This document shows positions 43,193 to 52,486 of a stretch of 64,000 nucleotides of DNA, piece by piece (within the stretch, counting starts at the first letter, position 1; each line of letters begins with the position of its first letter). Both the position numbers and the translations under genes were made by a program. The DNA is from an uncultured Oscillospiraceae bacterium (GTDB lineage Bacteria; Bacillota; Clostridia; Oscillospirales; Oscillospiraceae): the NCBI GenBank assembly GCA_934667815.1, contig CAKUMO010000001.1, forward strand, positions 62,001 to 126,000, given 5' to 3'. Below the pieces are notes generated by a model, which made no database searches, was not told the origin of the DNA, and saw only the letters and a program-made list of their open reading frames with translations.

Positions 43193-44692
43193 TTAAACAT
43201 ACTTTGCCGCCAGACGCATGATCTCCTCCTGCGTCGTCGTTTTTGCATCGACCTCACCGGCAAGACGGCCGCCGGACATGACCAGAATTCGGTCGCAGAC
43301 ACCCAGAAGCTCGGGCATTTCGGACGAGACCATCAGGACGGTCTTGCCGCGGTTTGCCTGATCGAGAATGAGCTGATAGATCTCATACTTTGCGCCGACG
43401 TCGATGCCGCGCGTCGGTTCGTCGAGCAGCAGCACGTCCGGATCGGTCAGAAGCCAGCGGCCGATGATGACCTTCTGCTGGTTGCCGCCGGAGAGACTGC
43501 GGATCTTGGTCTCCTGCGAGGGCGTTTTGGTGTGCATGGCGTCAATGGACCACTGCGTGTCCTTCTTCATGGACTTGCTGCTGAGCACGAAGCCGAACTT
43601 CTTGTGCTTTTTCAGGCTGGAGATGACCGTGTTGTCGCGGATGCTCCGGATGCCGAAAATGCCGGTGGCGCGTCGCTCCTCGGTCAGAAGGGCAAAGTGA
43701 TTTTTGATCGACTGGCGCGGCGTGCGGTTTTTGCAGACCTTTCCGTCCAGTGTGATAACGCCGGACTTGCGCGTGGCGACGCCGAACATGGTTTCAAGCG
43801 TTTCCGTGCGGCCGCTTCCGTCCAAGCCGGCCAGACCCACGATCTCGCCGCGCCGCGCGGCAAAGGAGATGTCGCGGAGCTGATTGTACATGCCCGAAAG
43901 GTTGCGCACCTCGAGGAAGGGCGCGCCGGGCTTGTTGGTTTTCGGCGGGAACTGATTGTTCAGCTCGCGGCCGACCATCAGGCGGATGATGTCGTTCATC
44001 TCCAGCTCACTTGCGGGCTTGGTGGCGACATGTGTGCCGTCGCGCATGATGGTGATCTCGTCGGAGATGCGCTTGATCTCCGCCATTTTATGGGAAATGT
44101 AGATGATGCCCATGCCGCGGTCGCGCAGCATGTTGATAATGCGGAACAGATGCTCCACTTCCTCCTCGGTCAGCGAGGAGGTCGGCTCATCGAATACAAT
44201 GATCTTCGAGTGATAAGAGACGGCCTTTGCGATCTCGACCATCTGACGCTGCGACACCGGCATGGTGCCCATGACCCGGTGCGGATCGACTTCGATGCCG
44301 AGTTCTTCAAAAACGGCCTGCGTGTCGCGGAGCATTTTGCGCTCGTTGACGACGAAGCCGGCGATCTTTGGATAGCGGCCGAGCCACAGATTGTCCATGA
44401 CCGTCCGCTTGAGAGCCTGATTCAATTCCTGGTGCACCATGGCCACGCCGTTGTTGAGCGCTTCCTTGCTGCTGGAGAAATTGACCTCTTTGCCCTCGAG
44501 ATAAATATGACCGCTGTCTTTGGTATAAATGCCGAACAGGCATTTCATCAGGGTGGACTTGCCTGCGCCGTTTTCACCCATCAGCGCATGGACCGTACCG
44601 GCCTTGACCTCAAGGCTGACATGATCGAGCGCTTTTACGCCGGGGAATGTCTTTGTGATGTCCGTCATGCGGAGCAGAACGGTTTGCTCCAT
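43193..44692 (-). CDS. mglA: CUT2 sugar ABC transporter ATPase
   Basis: A 499-residue double ABC ATPase. The first domain has Walker [10 protein letters not shown] (39-47) and Walker [12 protein letters not shown]; the second has [24 protein letters not shown] and [15 protein letters not shown]. This is the layout of MglA/RbsA sugar importers. It energises MglC uptake of the sugar bound by MglB. GGAGG lies before the start. Confidence 0.92.
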   Translation of the reverse strand: MEQTVLLRMTDITKTFPGVKALDHVSLEVKAGTVHALMGENGAGKSTLMKCLFGIYTKDSGHIYLEGKEVNFSSSKEALNNGVAMVHQELNQALKRTVMDNLWLGRYPKIAGFVVNERKMLRDTQAVFEELGIEVDPHRVMGTMPVSQRQMVEIAKAVSYHSKIIVFDEPTSSLTEEEVEHLFRIINMLRDRGMGIIYISHKMAEIKRISDEITIMRDGTHVATKPASELEMNDIIRLMVGRELNNQFPPKTNKPGAPFLEVRNLSGMYNQLRDISFAARRGEIVGLAGLDGSGRTETLETMFGVATRKSGVITLDGKVCKNRTPRQSIKNHFALLTEERRATGIFGIRSIRDNTVISSLKKHKKFGFVLSSKSMKKDTQWSIDAMHTKTPSQETKIRSLSGGNQQKVIIGRWLLTDPDVLLLDEPTRGIDVGAKYEIYQLILDQANRGKTVLMVSSEMPELLGVCDRILVMSGGRLAGEVDAKTTTQEEIMRLAAKYV

Positions 44693-44726
44693 CTGGATCC
44701 CTCCTCCTGATTCCGGTCGAAAACGG

Positions 44727-44754
44727 GGCAGCCGCCGACAGAGCAGCGGCTGCC
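44727..44754 (-). other. Intercistronic stem-loop between mglB and mglA
   Basis: GGCAGCCGC pairs with GCGGCTGCC, with no T-tract. As in the BMP operon, a stable hairpin follows the binding-protein gene, which would favour excess binding protein. Confidence 0.55.
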
Positions 44755-44769
44755 TCGGTGAAGCGTTGC

Positions 44770-45915
44770 TTACTTGGTGTAGGGAGCGTAGGCGACGAAC
44801 AGCTTGTTGGCGATGCCGTCGGCCACGGAGTACATATCGGCGTTCGTTGCGGCGACAGCGGCAACGGCGTCGGCCATGGAGGTGCCTTCACCGGCGGCCT
44901 TGACGACCTCGCGGATCGCGGCGGCCATGCCCTCGGCATCCTGCTTGACGGTACCGGTCATCTTGCCGGCAGCAATCAGCTCCTTGGCAGCGTCGGTTGC
45001 GTCAACGCCGAACACGGGGATGGTCTTGGCGCCTTCGGCACCGGTGTTGTAGCCGGCGGCTTCCAGAGCGGAGATCGCGCCTTCGGCCATGTTGTCGTTG
45101 TTGCAGATGATCAGCTCGATCATGTTGTTGTTGGCTTCGTTGTACTGCGCGAGGTTGGTGTTCATGTAGTCGGTCGCGGCCTTTGCGGACCATGCGCCGT
45201 CCATGTCGACCTGATACTTTGCGGAGTTGGAGGCGTCGAAGTATTCCAGAGCGGGCTTGCCGGCGCCGGTCAGGACGGCGTCTGCGTCCTCAACGCCGAA
45301 CTGGGTGCGGTAGATGGCTTCCACGTTGGCCTCGTCGCCCTTGAACATGGCGTAGGAGATCTTGCCGTCGCCGTTCAGGTCGCACTCGTCAAAGTGCTTG
45401 AGGAGGTATTCGCCGATCATCTTGCCCTGCAGATGGCCTGCCTCGGGAGCGTCGGTGCCGATGAAGCAGATGTTGCCGTTGGCGTTCAGGACGGTGCCTT
45501 CTTCGCCGTCAGCCTCGATGGCGCGGTTGAAGAACACAACGGGCACGCCGCCGGCCAGCTTGATGATCTCGTTGGCAACGTCGGGGGAACCGGAGGTGAC
45601 CATGTTGACGACCAGCAGGTTGTAGCCGTCGGTGATGGCGGTCTGGATCTGCTCGTTCTGGGTGGTCTGGTTGTTGTTGCCGTCGAAGTTCTGGTAGGTG
45701 ACGCCGAGGGTGTTCAGCTCATTGTCCAGAGCGGTACGGACGCTGGAGATGTAAGTATCGGCATAGGTGTAGTAGAACACGCCGACCTTCAGAGCGGAGT
45801 CGCTGCCGCCGGAGGGCTGGTTCTGGGAAGTGCTGGGGGTGTCATTGTTGCCTGCGCAGGCGGCCAGTGCAAAGACCATGACCAGCGCGAGCAGGAGTGC
45901 AAGGAACTTTTTCAT
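44770..45915 (-). CDS. mglB: Galactose-binding-type lipoprotein
   Basis: A 381-residue sugar-binding lipoprotein: signal peptide with lipobox LAAC, a Ser/Thr/Gln linker, then a periplasmic-binding-protein type 1 domain. It has [25 protein letters not shown] and [18 protein letters not shown] near the hinge. The [10 protein letters not shown] stretch has the Asp/Asn/Gly spacing of the calcium-binding loop known in galactose-binding protein, which supports the MglB assignment. It is the first gene of the transporter, behind AGGAGG, and presumably activated by the YesN regulator encoded upstream. Confidence 0.9.
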   Translation of the reverse strand: MKKFLALLLALVMVFALAACAGNNDTPSTSQNQPSGGSDSALKVGVFYYTYADTYISSVRTALDNELNTLGVTYQNFDGNNNQTTQNEQIQTAITDGYNLLVVNMVTSGSPDVANEIIKLAGGVPVVFFNRAIEADGEEGTVLNANGNICFIGTDAPEAGHLQGKMIGEYLLKHFDECDLNGDGKISYAMFKGDEANVEAIYRTQFGVEDADAVLTGAGKPALEYFDASNSAKYQVDMDGAWSAKAATDYMNTNLAQYNEANNNMIELIICNNDNMAEGAISALEAAGYNTGAEGAKTIPVFGVDATDAAKELIAAGKMTGTVKQDAEGMAAAIREVVKAAGEGTSMADAVAAVAATNADMYSVADGIANKLFVAYAPYTK

Positions 45916-46066
45916 TCGTTTTTCCTCCTAATAGAAAATGTTGAGTTTGCCGGAGCGTCCGGAGGGACTGCTCCCCTTGACGCTTTCAGTTTATCAAACG
46001 CACGGGGCAAAGTATATGGATTTTTCCACGGCAATTTTCTAGATTTTTTTGAGGACGTAAAAAACA

Positions 46067-46105
46067 GCCGTCCGGTTTTGTGCAGTCTGCACAAAACCGG
46101 ACGGC
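46067..46105 (-). terminator. Terminator after the sensor lipoprotein gene
   Basis: A perfect 18-bp stem GCCGTCCGGTTTTGTGCA with a 3-base loop, followed on the minus strand by TGTTTTTTAC. It separates the YesN-YesM-lipoprotein unit from mglB. Confidence 0.9.
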
Positions 46106-46133
46106 AATATTGGAAATCTGTGGACTTCTGTCC

Positions 46134-47096
46134 TCAACCGAAGGAAAACAGCGCCTTCTGACTTTCCATGGTGAACATGTTCTCCTTGGTCACGATGCTC
46201 GTGGCGGTGTCCACGACCGTGCGGCTGCCGAATCGTTCGCCCTGCAGCGCCTGCCACGCTTTTTCAATGCCGAGATAGCCCATGGCGTAGGGGTTCTGCA
46301 CGATCAGCGCGGAGACCGTTCCGGTCTGCAGGTATTCGATGCATTTGATATTGCTGTCGAACACCACACAGCGCACGCGCCCGCTCAGACCCAGCTCGTC
46401 CACGGCCATGGCCGTACCGACGGCCAGCGGCTCGTTGAGACCGACAAGCACGTTGATGTCCGGGTGTTCGCTGAGCATCTTGACCGCAGCCTGTTTGGCA
46501 AGTCGCTGATCGGTCGGAACGTTGACCGAGTAAATGCCATAGACGCGCGAATCCTTGATGAGCGCCTCGCGGAAGCCCTGTTCGCGCTCCTGCCCGTTCT
46601 GCGTGCCCTTGTCGCAGTTGACGATGCCGACGACGAGCTTCTGCTCGTCCGTGTCCAGCACGGCTGCGCCGGTCATACGTCCGGCTTCGACATTGTCCGT
46701 GCCGATGCGCACGCTCACACCTTCGGAGTCCACGTCGCTGTCGATCACCACGACGGAAATTCCTGCCGCGACGGCCTCGTTGATCGCCTGCGCGTTTTCC
46801 GTGTAGCTGATGGCGGAAAAGACGATGGCGTCGGCCTGATCGGCAATGGCCTGCCGGATAAAGGCGTTCTGCTCCTCGTAATTTTCCTCGGTCTCGGCGC
46901 CGAGAATGGTCAAATCGACGTTGTATTCGGATTTTGCGGCGTTGGCTCCGGCAAAAACCGATTTCCAGAACTCCGTGGTCGTGGACTTGACGATCAGATA
47001 GACCGAATACGGCCCGCCGGTGTTGCGCGCGCCGGTGCAGCCTGCCAGAAGCGCAAGCAGCAGCACGAGCGCGATGCACTTTTTAGCGTTTTTCAT
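46134..47096 (-). CDS. Sugar-binding lipoprotein, probable sensor partner of the YesM kinase
   Basis: A 320-residue periplasmic-binding-protein type 1 lipoprotein (lipobox LLAGC) with SVYLIVKSTTTEFWKSVFAG and VGIVNCDKGTQNGQERE. It has no transporter genes of its own: it is coupled to the histidine kinase gene (14-base overlap, GAGGAGG inside the kinase end) and cut off from mglB by a strong terminator. In Clostridium, XylFII plays such a sensory role with a LytS-type kinase, so I infer the same here. The ATG at 47096 gives a proper signal peptide; the longer frame is inside the kinase gene. Confidence 0.85.
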   Translation of the reverse strand: MKNAKKCIALVLLLALLAGCTGARNTGGPYSVYLIVKSTTTEFWKSVFAGANAAKSEYNVDLTILGAETEENYEEQNAFIRQAIADQADAIVFSAISYTENAQAINEAVAAGISVVVIDSDVDSEGVSVRIGTDNVEAGRMTGAAVLDTDEQKLVVGIVNCDKGTQNGQEREQGFREALIKDSRVYGIYSVNVPTDQRLAKQAAVKMLSEHPDINVLVGLNEPLAVGTAMAVDELGLSGRVRCVVFDSNIKCIEYLQTGTVSALIVQNPYAMGYLGIEKAWQALQGERFGSRTVVDTATSIVTKENMFTMESQKALFSFG

Positions 47097-48792
47097 ACTC
47101 GTCCTCCTCGCGCACCTTAGGCATGCGTACCGTGACGCGGGTGCCGCAGTCCGGCTCGCTCTCGATGTGCAGACCGTAGCGCTCACCAAACCAGATTTTC
47201 AGTCGGTCGTTGACGTTTTTGATGCCGATACCGGCCTTGCCGTCGGGTTTTCGGGTGAAAATTTCCGCAATCTGCTCCGGCTCCATGCCCACGCCGTTGT
47301 CCTCGACGATAAACAGAATGTCCTCACCCTCGGAGGTCACGCGGATGGTGATCTCGCCCTCGTCCACAAGACCGTTGATGCCGTGGTAGATGGCATTTTC
47401 AATGATAGGCTGGAGCGTAATCTTGTTGCACAGGAAATCCAGGCAGTCCTCGTCCACTTCAAAGCGGTAGGCGAACTGATTGCGGTAGCGCACGGACTGG
47501 ATTTGCAGATAGCTCTGCGCGTGCTGCACCTCGCTGCGGATGGGGATCAGCTCGTGACCCTTGCTGATGCTGATGCGGAACAGCTTGGCCAGTGCGCCGA
47601 CCATCTCCACGGCCTCGGCGTTTTTGCCGCGCTCGCACATCCACGAGATGGAGTCGAGCGTGTTATAAAGAAAATGTGGGTTGATCTGCGCCTGAAGCGC
47701 CTTCAGCTCGGTCTTGCGCAGATTGACCTCCTCGCTGCGCACCGTGACCATGAGCTGCTGGATTTTTCGCACCATGTGGCCGAAGGAGGCCGAGAGGTTC
47801 TGCACCTCGCGCACACCTGTGACCGGTTCATAGGTGAAATTGTCTGCTGATTTTTCAAAGCTGCGCATTGCAAGAATCAGATCGTGGATGGGCAGCGACA
47901 GCGTCCGCGACAGCAGAATGCTCAACACCACCGAGGCTGCGAGAATCACGATCGCTGAAATGCCGACCATGCGCAGCGCCTCATGCTGGCCGTCGGAGAT
48001 CAGCTCTTCAAACGAGCTGACGCCTACGACGCGCCATGTGCTGTTTTCCAGCGTCTGCACGGAATAGATCAGATTGCCCGAGAGGCTCACGCCGTCGTCC
48101 ATGGAGGCAATCAGCTCGGTGTTTTCGTGCTTGAGGTCGGAATAAAGAAGCTGCTGCTGCGGGTGGTAGACGATGTTGCCGGCCGTGTCCTCCAGAAAGC
48201 AGTAGCCGCGCTGGCCGATGCCCACGCCGCTGATGTAGGACGAGATATTCGAGCAACTGATGTCCACGGCGAGCCAGCGCTCGCCCAGCGAGGTCTGCAC
48301 AGGTGCGACGACGGTCACGACCCACGGATAATAGCCCTCAAAAATGGACATGACGTGCGGCGCGGAAACCTCGCCCGCCTGATAGTCCTGCAAGCGGTCG
48401 GGGTCGAGCGAGAGATTTTTCAGAATATCCGCGCGCACCGTATGACCGAGGCTGTAACAGTTGCGCATGCTGCCGGAGCCGTCGTAGGTCGTCACGGCGA
48501 CCACATCCGGCCGGATCTGAAGAAAGGTTTCAAAGCGCTCCTGCCGCTGCGCGGCGGGTGTTTGCAGATAATCCTCGAGCAGATGCAGCGCATCGTCCAT
48601 ATCCTCGAGGTATTCGTTCATCACACTGCTGACCTGCGCCACGGCCTGACGGCTCGTGGTTTTTGCGTTGCGGATCATGGCGTCGCGGTAAGCCTGCAAA
48701 AATACCAGTGTTGCGCAGACCAGTACGCTTACTGCCACAGCCGAGAGCGACAGCACCATGATAACGTTCATGCTCAGACTTTTTTTCTTCAT
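47083..48792 (-). CDS. YesM-type sensor histidine kinase
   Basis: A 569-residue membrane kinase: N-terminal helix (about 8-30), large extracellular dCache-like sensor domain, second helix (about 270-290), HAMP, then the His_kinase domain with the phospho-acceptor in QINPHFLYNTLDSISWM and an ATPase domain with VEDNGVGM. It would sense a sugar, perhaps through the lipoprotein encoded next. The ATG at 48792 overlaps the regulator's stop (ATGA). The longer in-frame start lies inside the regulator gene. Confidence 0.9.
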   Translation of the reverse strand: MKKKSLSMNVIMVLSLSAVAVSVLVCATLVFLQAYRDAMIRNAKTTSRQAVAQVSSVMNEYLEDMDDALHLLEDYLQTPAAQRQERFETFLQIRPDVVAVTTYDGSGSMRNCYSLGHTVRADILKNLSLDPDRLQDYQAGEVSAPHVMSIFEGYYPWVVTVVAPVQTSLGERWLAVDISCSNISSYISGVGIGQRGYCFLEDTAGNIVYHPQQQLLYSDLKHENTELIASMDDGVSLSGNLIYSVQTLENSTWRVVGVSSFEELISDGQHEALRMVGISAIVILAASVVLSILLSRTLSLPIHDLILAMRSFEKSADNFTYEPVTGVREVQNLSASFGHMVRKIQQLMVTVRSEEVNLRKTELKALQAQINPHFLYNTLDSISWMCERGKNAEAVEMVGALAKLFRISISKGHELIPIRSEVQHAQSYLQIQSVRYRNQFAYRFEVDEDCLDFLCNKITLQPIIENAIYHGINGLVDEGEITIRVTSEGEDILFIVEDNGVGMEPEQIAEIFTRKPDGKAGIGIKNVNDRLKIWFGERYGLHIESEPDCGTRVTVRMPKVREEDEYEKR

Positions 48793-50006
48793 GCGTGCGT
48801 GTCCTCCCGGTAGCCCTCCTGCCGCATCCGCGCAGGCGAGACACCGTAGAATTTCTTGAAGCAGTAGCCGAAATAGCTCTGGTCGGAATAGCCGCAACTG
48901 CGTGCGACCTCCGCGATGCGTATGCCCTCGTTTTGCAGCAGACTGCGTGCAGCGGTCATGCGCTTTTTAATGAGCAGGTTCGTAAAGCTGTCGCCCGCGA
49001 CGCGCTTGAGATTCGCACCCAGATAGTTCGGGCTGACGTGCAGACGGTCACCCGCAAGCTGGAGCGACAGCGCCTCGTCCATGTATTCCTTGTCGATCAT
49101 TTGCAGCGCATGCGTGCAGAGCCGGTCGATGCTGTCCCAGCCGTCGGAGGCGTGCACGCCGCCGTCCTTCTGCGCAAGCTGCAAGGCCTGCATCGCGTCG
49201 ATATAGGCGTCGTGACAGGCGGAAAGCCCGGAAAATTCCCGGCTGACGCCGACGGACAGCTCCGCATGCCACGTCCGACGCACGATCTGGCGCAGCTCGT
49301 CCACGGCGGCATAGAGCGAGCCGAAGCCGCCTTCTGCCTTCAGCAGCACGAGCGCACGGTTTCCCGAGCAAAAGCCGCCGCAGGGGCACGCACGCGAGAG
49401 CACGCGCTCCGCTGCCGCCAGCAGCTTTTCGGGCGGAACGTCGCCGTCTGATTCGAGCGCGGCAACCTGAATGTGCGCGTCCTGCGTAAGGGGCAGCCCG
49501 AGCGCCGGAGCCTGTGCGGCAAGCTGCGGCTGCAAATAGCGGTCGAGCAGCATGGTCGCGACCAGAAGCTGGCGGCTTTCACCGCCGCCCTCACGGCGCG
49601 TCAGGTCGGAAAGACGCTTGAGAATTTTCTCGCGGATGCGGCGCAGCTCCTGCGTCAGCTCTGCCATGCTGATGGGCTTGAGCAGATAGGCCACGACCTC
49701 GTTTTCAATGCCCTGCTGGGCGTATTCAAAATCGTCGTAGCCGCTGAGAAAAGCAATCTGGATGAGCGGCTGTGCCTCGCGTGCCTGCCGCGCCAGCGCT
49801 GTGCCGGTGATGAAGGGCATGCGAATGTCCGTGAGCAGGAAATCCGGCTGCATCTGCTCGACGAGCTGTAAAGCATCCAGACCGTTCCCGGCCTTGCCCA
49901 CAAGCCGGAAGCCGAGCGCGTCCCAATCGATCAGTTGACAGACCGCGTTGAGAAGCTCCGGCTCGTCGTCTGCGACGACCACCGTCAAAATGTTCTCCGT
50001 TTGCAA
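48789..50006 (-). CDS. YesN-type response regulator with AraC DNA-binding domain
   Basis: A 405-residue regulator: receiver domain (VVVADDEP near the start, phospho-acceptor Asp in FLLTDIRMP), a middle region of about 150 residues, and a C-terminal AraC double helix-turn-helix (VSPNYLGANLKRVAGDSF, SYFGYCFKKFYGVSPARMRQ). The start codon is TTG (minus strand, 50004-50006) with AAAGGGG upstream; no better in-frame ATG is nearby. It probably activates mglBAC and perhaps the neighbouring sugar operon. Confidence 0.88.
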   Translation of the reverse strand: MQTENILTVVVADDEPELLNAVCQLIDWDALGFRLVGKAGNGLDALQLVEQMQPDFLLTDIRMPFITGTALARQAREAQPLIQIAFLSGYDDFEYAQQGIENEVVAYLLKPISMAELTQELRRIREKILKRLSDLTRREGGGESRQLLVATMLLDRYLQPQLAAQAPALGLPLTQDAHIQVAALESDGDVPPEKLLAAAERVLSRACPCGGFCSGNRALVLLKAEGGFGSLYAAVDELRQIVRRTWHAELSVGVSREFSGLSACHDAYIDAMQALQLAQKDGGVHASDGWDSIDRLCTHALQMIDKEYMDEALSLQLAGDRLHVSPNYLGANLKRVAGDSFTNLLIKKRMTAARSLLQNEGIRIAEVARSCGYSDQSYFGYCFKKFYGVSPARMRQEGYREDTHA

Positions 50007-50040
50007 CCAAAACCCGCCCCTTTCCGAGAATTCTGTCTGT

Positions 50041-50069
50041 ATTATAGCGGGAATTTTTCACCGCGTCAA
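50041..50069 (-). promoter_or_regulatory. Promoter of the YesN-YesM-lipoprotein operon
   Basis: Minus-strand TTGACG (50064-50069), 17-bp spacer, TATAAT (50041-50046). Confidence 0.85.
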
Positions 50070-50112
50070 CCGAAAAGGGTAGGCTTCTTCGTATAAATGC
50101 CTGCTCTATTCA

Positions 50113-50142
50113 AAAAAGGGAACCCGATCGGGTTCCCTTTTT
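50113..50142. terminator. Terminator of the rare-sugar operon
   Basis: A perfect 30-bp palindrome AAAAAGGGAACCCGA plus complement. It follows the D-lyxose isomerase stop at 50174 on the minus strand and ends in a T-tract. Confidence 0.85.
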
Positions 50143-50173
50143 GCGGTTACTATGATTCTATGAAAAAACAGAC

Positions 50174-50857
50174 TTATTCTGCTGCCGGATATTCCGTGCA
50201 GAGCAGACGGTAGGCCGGCTCGTCCTCCTCGATGGTCGGGAAGCGGCCGAGCGGCTTGAGGAAGCGGTTGTCGGTGTTGTCGTCGTTGCACATGGAGACC
50301 TCGCCGATCAGCGCCGGGCCTTTGCCGTTCTTGGGGATGATAAACTCATGATAATAATAAGGATAGAGCGAGAGACTCTCGCCGGGATAGAGGACGATGG
50401 TCTCGCCGGCCTTGACATAGTAACGGCGGCCGTCCTTGCAGATCTCCACGTCGGTGTCGGCAAGCTGCTCGTCCTTGGTAGCGTTGTAGAGCTTGAAGTG
50501 GATCTCGTTGCCGCCGCGGTTGATGATGTCCTCCATCTTGTTCCAGTGGAAGTGCATGGGGGAGATCTGTCCCTCGTCGCACATCATGATCTTTTCCGCG
50601 TAGCACTTGGTGTACTTGGGGTTGTGGACGTTGCCGTTGCGGATGGTGATGAGGGCGAGACCGAGGGTATCGAACTGACCCATGCCGTAGTCCGTGACGT
50701 CCCAGCCGAGCATATTGTCGCGGATTTCGTCGTATTCGTGACCCTTATCCTGCCACTGCTCGGGCGTCCAGCTCAGAAAGGGCGGCAGCGCGAAGCTGTA
50801 TTTGCTCAGCAGGGCTTCAAACTTGCGGATGACTGCATTGATTTCGGAACGTTTCAT
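50174..50857 (-). CDS. D-lyxose ketol-isomerase
   Basis: A 227-residue cupin-fold aldose-ketose isomerase of the D-lyxose isomerase family (YdaE-like). The metal-binding HFHWNKMEDIINRGG and the later YYYHEFIIPK segment are visible. Characterised members interconvert D-lyxose with D-xylulose and D-mannose with D-fructose using Mn or Zn. It is the last of six genes that together handle an aldose and ketose phosphates. The length fits the family. Confidence 0.88.
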   Translation of the reverse strand: MKRSEINAVIRKFEALLSKYSFALPPFLSWTPEQWQDKGHEYDEIRDNMLGWDVTDYGMGQFDTLGLALITIRNGNVHNPKYTKCYAEKIMMCDEGQISPMHFHWNKMEDIINRGGNEIHFKLYNATKDEQLADTDVEICKDGRRYYVKAGETIVLYPGESLSLYPYYYHEFIIPKNGKGPALIGEVSMCNDDNTDNRFLKPLGRFPTIEEDEPAYRLLCTEYPAAE

Positions 50858-50870
50858 AATTAGCTCTCCT

Positions 50871-51917
50871 TTATTTTAATAATTGGTCGTTTTCCAGCGT
50901 TTTAATCGCATCTTCACCGTCGAAAATGCGGAAGCTCAGATGGAATGTCTTTTCACTCTGCGCGTCCAGCATCGGAAGATCGCCGCGCTGCTCGTGGAAG
51001 CGGCGGCCGTACACGCAGGCGTTGCCCGGCTCCAGACCCATGACGTAATCGCCGCTGCCCGTGGACTTCCACTGGCCGAAATAGGGAAGCTCGCGGCGGT
51101 TGAAGCCGATTTGCAGCGCAAGGCTGCGGCGGTCATTGACGAGCGCGGCGAAGCTGCCGCCGTCGGCGTTGTTTTTCAGCGTGTGCAGATAGACAAATTC
51201 CTCGGCGTTGTCCTGCGGCGCGTCCATCACGTTCCAGCGCGCGGCCTGTGCGGCGGAGACTGCGTCGCGCGGCTCGACCTTTTCGGTCGGTAGGAGCAGA
51301 CGGCAGCCCTCGTCCAGGAAGGGATAGCCCATGTTGCAGTGGTACATCAGCATCAGCGGCTCGGCGCGGAAGGCCTCGTTGCGGATCTCGTCCGTGACGC
51401 GAAGCTCCGGTTCGCCGTAGACCGTCGTGATCGTACGGTGCAGAAGCAGATTTTCTCCGAACAGCTCGGCCTCACGGATGTCGCCGCTGACGGAAATGAT
51501 GTACTTTTCGTCCTCCCAGCGTGCCTGAATGCTGACGTGCTCGGCAGGACTGGTGCGCATGCGACCGTGCATGGGATAGTCCCGGCCGTCCTCGGCTCGA
51601 TAGGGTGCGCAGATGTTTTCGTAGCCGCAGGTGAAGAACAGTCCGCCCATGATGCTGCGCTGCGCTTCGCTGCCGTGGGTGTCAAAGGGATTGCGGCCGT
51701 TCAGGCCGGGCTTGGAGAGGAAGGTCATGCGTTCGCCCTTCCAGCTCAGCTCGGAAACGTCCATGCACTTGTCCAGCAGAATGACAAAGTGCATCGGCCC
51801 GTTGGAGACCTCGACGGCGTTCAGACCGCGCGCGCGACCCTCGTCATAGCAGATGCGGCGGGCGTAGGCGACCTGCTGCAAGCTGCCGACGCGGCGCAAA
51901 AGTTCCGCTTGTTTCAT
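50871..51917 (-). CDS. DUF4432 aldose 1-epimerase-like protein
   Basis: A 348-residue protein with the beta-sandwich of galactose mutarotases (PMHFVILLDKCMDVSELSWKG, MYHCNMGYPFLDEG, GNACVYGRR). DUF4432 members sit in sugar operons and probably equilibrate anomers or sugar epimers; none of the residues allows a substrate call. The ATG at 51917 has TGGAG upstream and a 6-base gap to the SIS gene; a longer in-frame start inside the SIS gene is not real. Confidence 0.82.
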   Translation of the reverse strand: MKQAELLRRVGSLQQVAYARRICYDEGRARGLNAVEVSNGPMHFVILLDKCMDVSELSWKGERMTFLSKPGLNGRNPFDTHGSEAQRSIMGGLFFTCGYENICAPYRAEDGRDYPMHGRMRTSPAEHVSIQARWEDEKYIISVSGDIREAELFGENLLLHRTITTVYGEPELRVTDEIRNEAFRAEPLMLMYHCNMGYPFLDEGCRLLLPTEKVEPRDAVSAAQAARWNVMDAPQDNAEEFVYLHTLKNNADGGSFAALVNDRRSLALQIGFNRRELPYFGQWKSTGSGDYVMGLEPGNACVYGRRFHEQRGDLPMLDAQSEKTFHLSFRIFDGEDAIKTLENDQLLK

Positions 51918-51922
51918 AGCAT

Positions 51923-52486
51923 TCACTCCAGATTTGCGTGATATTGCCACAACGCTTTCATGTCCAGCGCACGGCGGTCGATCATCATTTTTGCCACGGC
52001 ATCGCCCAGCAGCAGAAGCGACTGCTCGAACAGCGAGGTCATCGGCTGCGCGGAGTCGATCTCGTCGGGCAAATAGTTCTTGGTGCGCACGGGGATGCGA
52101 ACCATAAATTCGACGATGTCCTTCAGCGGGCTGTTCGGGTTCGAGCCGATGTGCACGACCTTTGCGCCCACGGCATGCGCCTTCTGCGCAATCCCGGCGG
52201 GGAACAGCGTCGTGCCGCTGCCGGAGCCGACGATCAGAAGGTCGTTTTTTGTAATGGCAGGCTCGGTGATCTCACCGACGAGGTGCGTGCGGATGCCCAG
52301 ATGCGCCCAGCGCTTGGCGATGGCCTGCAAAGAGAGCATCACGCGGCCGACACCGACGAAAAAGACCTGCTCTGCGGATTCCACCGCGGCAATCAGCTTT
52401 TCCACGCTCTCGGGGTCGATGGCGTGCAGCGAGGTGTTCAGCTCGGAGAGAATCAGATCAACTGCCTGAGGATAGGTTTCTGTCAT
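51923..52486 (-). CDS. SIS-domain 6-phospho-3-hexuloisomerase-like protein
   Basis: A 187-residue single SIS-domain protein of the HxlB type (FFVGVGRVMLSLQAIAKRW, LLIVGSGSGTT, VVHIGSNPNSPL). HxlB converts 3-hexulose 6-phosphate to fructose 6-phosphate. Here the HxlA synthase partner is missing, but an epimerase-fold protein is encoded directly upstream (four-base overlap). The pair may therefore act on a ketohexose 6-phosphate rather than in formaldehyde fixation. Confidence 0.82.
   Translation of the reverse strand: MTETYPQAVDLILSELNTSLHAIDPESVEKLIAAVESAEQVFFVGVGRVMLSLQAIAKRWAHLGIRTHLVGEITEPAITKNDLLIVGSGSGTTLFPAGIAQKAHAVGAKVVHIGSNPNSPLKDIVEFMVRIPVRTKNYLPDEIDSAQPMTSLFEQSLLLLGDAVAKMMIDRRALDMKALWQYHANLE

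Noticed and set aside
42170-44710. 846-residue open frame on the plus strand opposite mglC and mglA
   Set aside because: It mirrors two certain transporter genes on the other strand; such long antisense frames arise from G+C-rich codon use. The same holds for 1536-3005, 4106-5944, 7108-9072, 12445-14052 and 61661-62923.
45975-45988. Catabolite-response (cre) site before mglB
   Set aside because: The minus-strand TGAAAGCGTCAAGG differs from the consensus at three positions including the right arm; too weak to list.
47083-47189. N-terminal extension of the sensor lipoprotein (ATG at 47189)
   Set aside because: It lies inside the kinase gene in another frame, and only the ATG at 47096 gives a signal peptide with a ribosome site.
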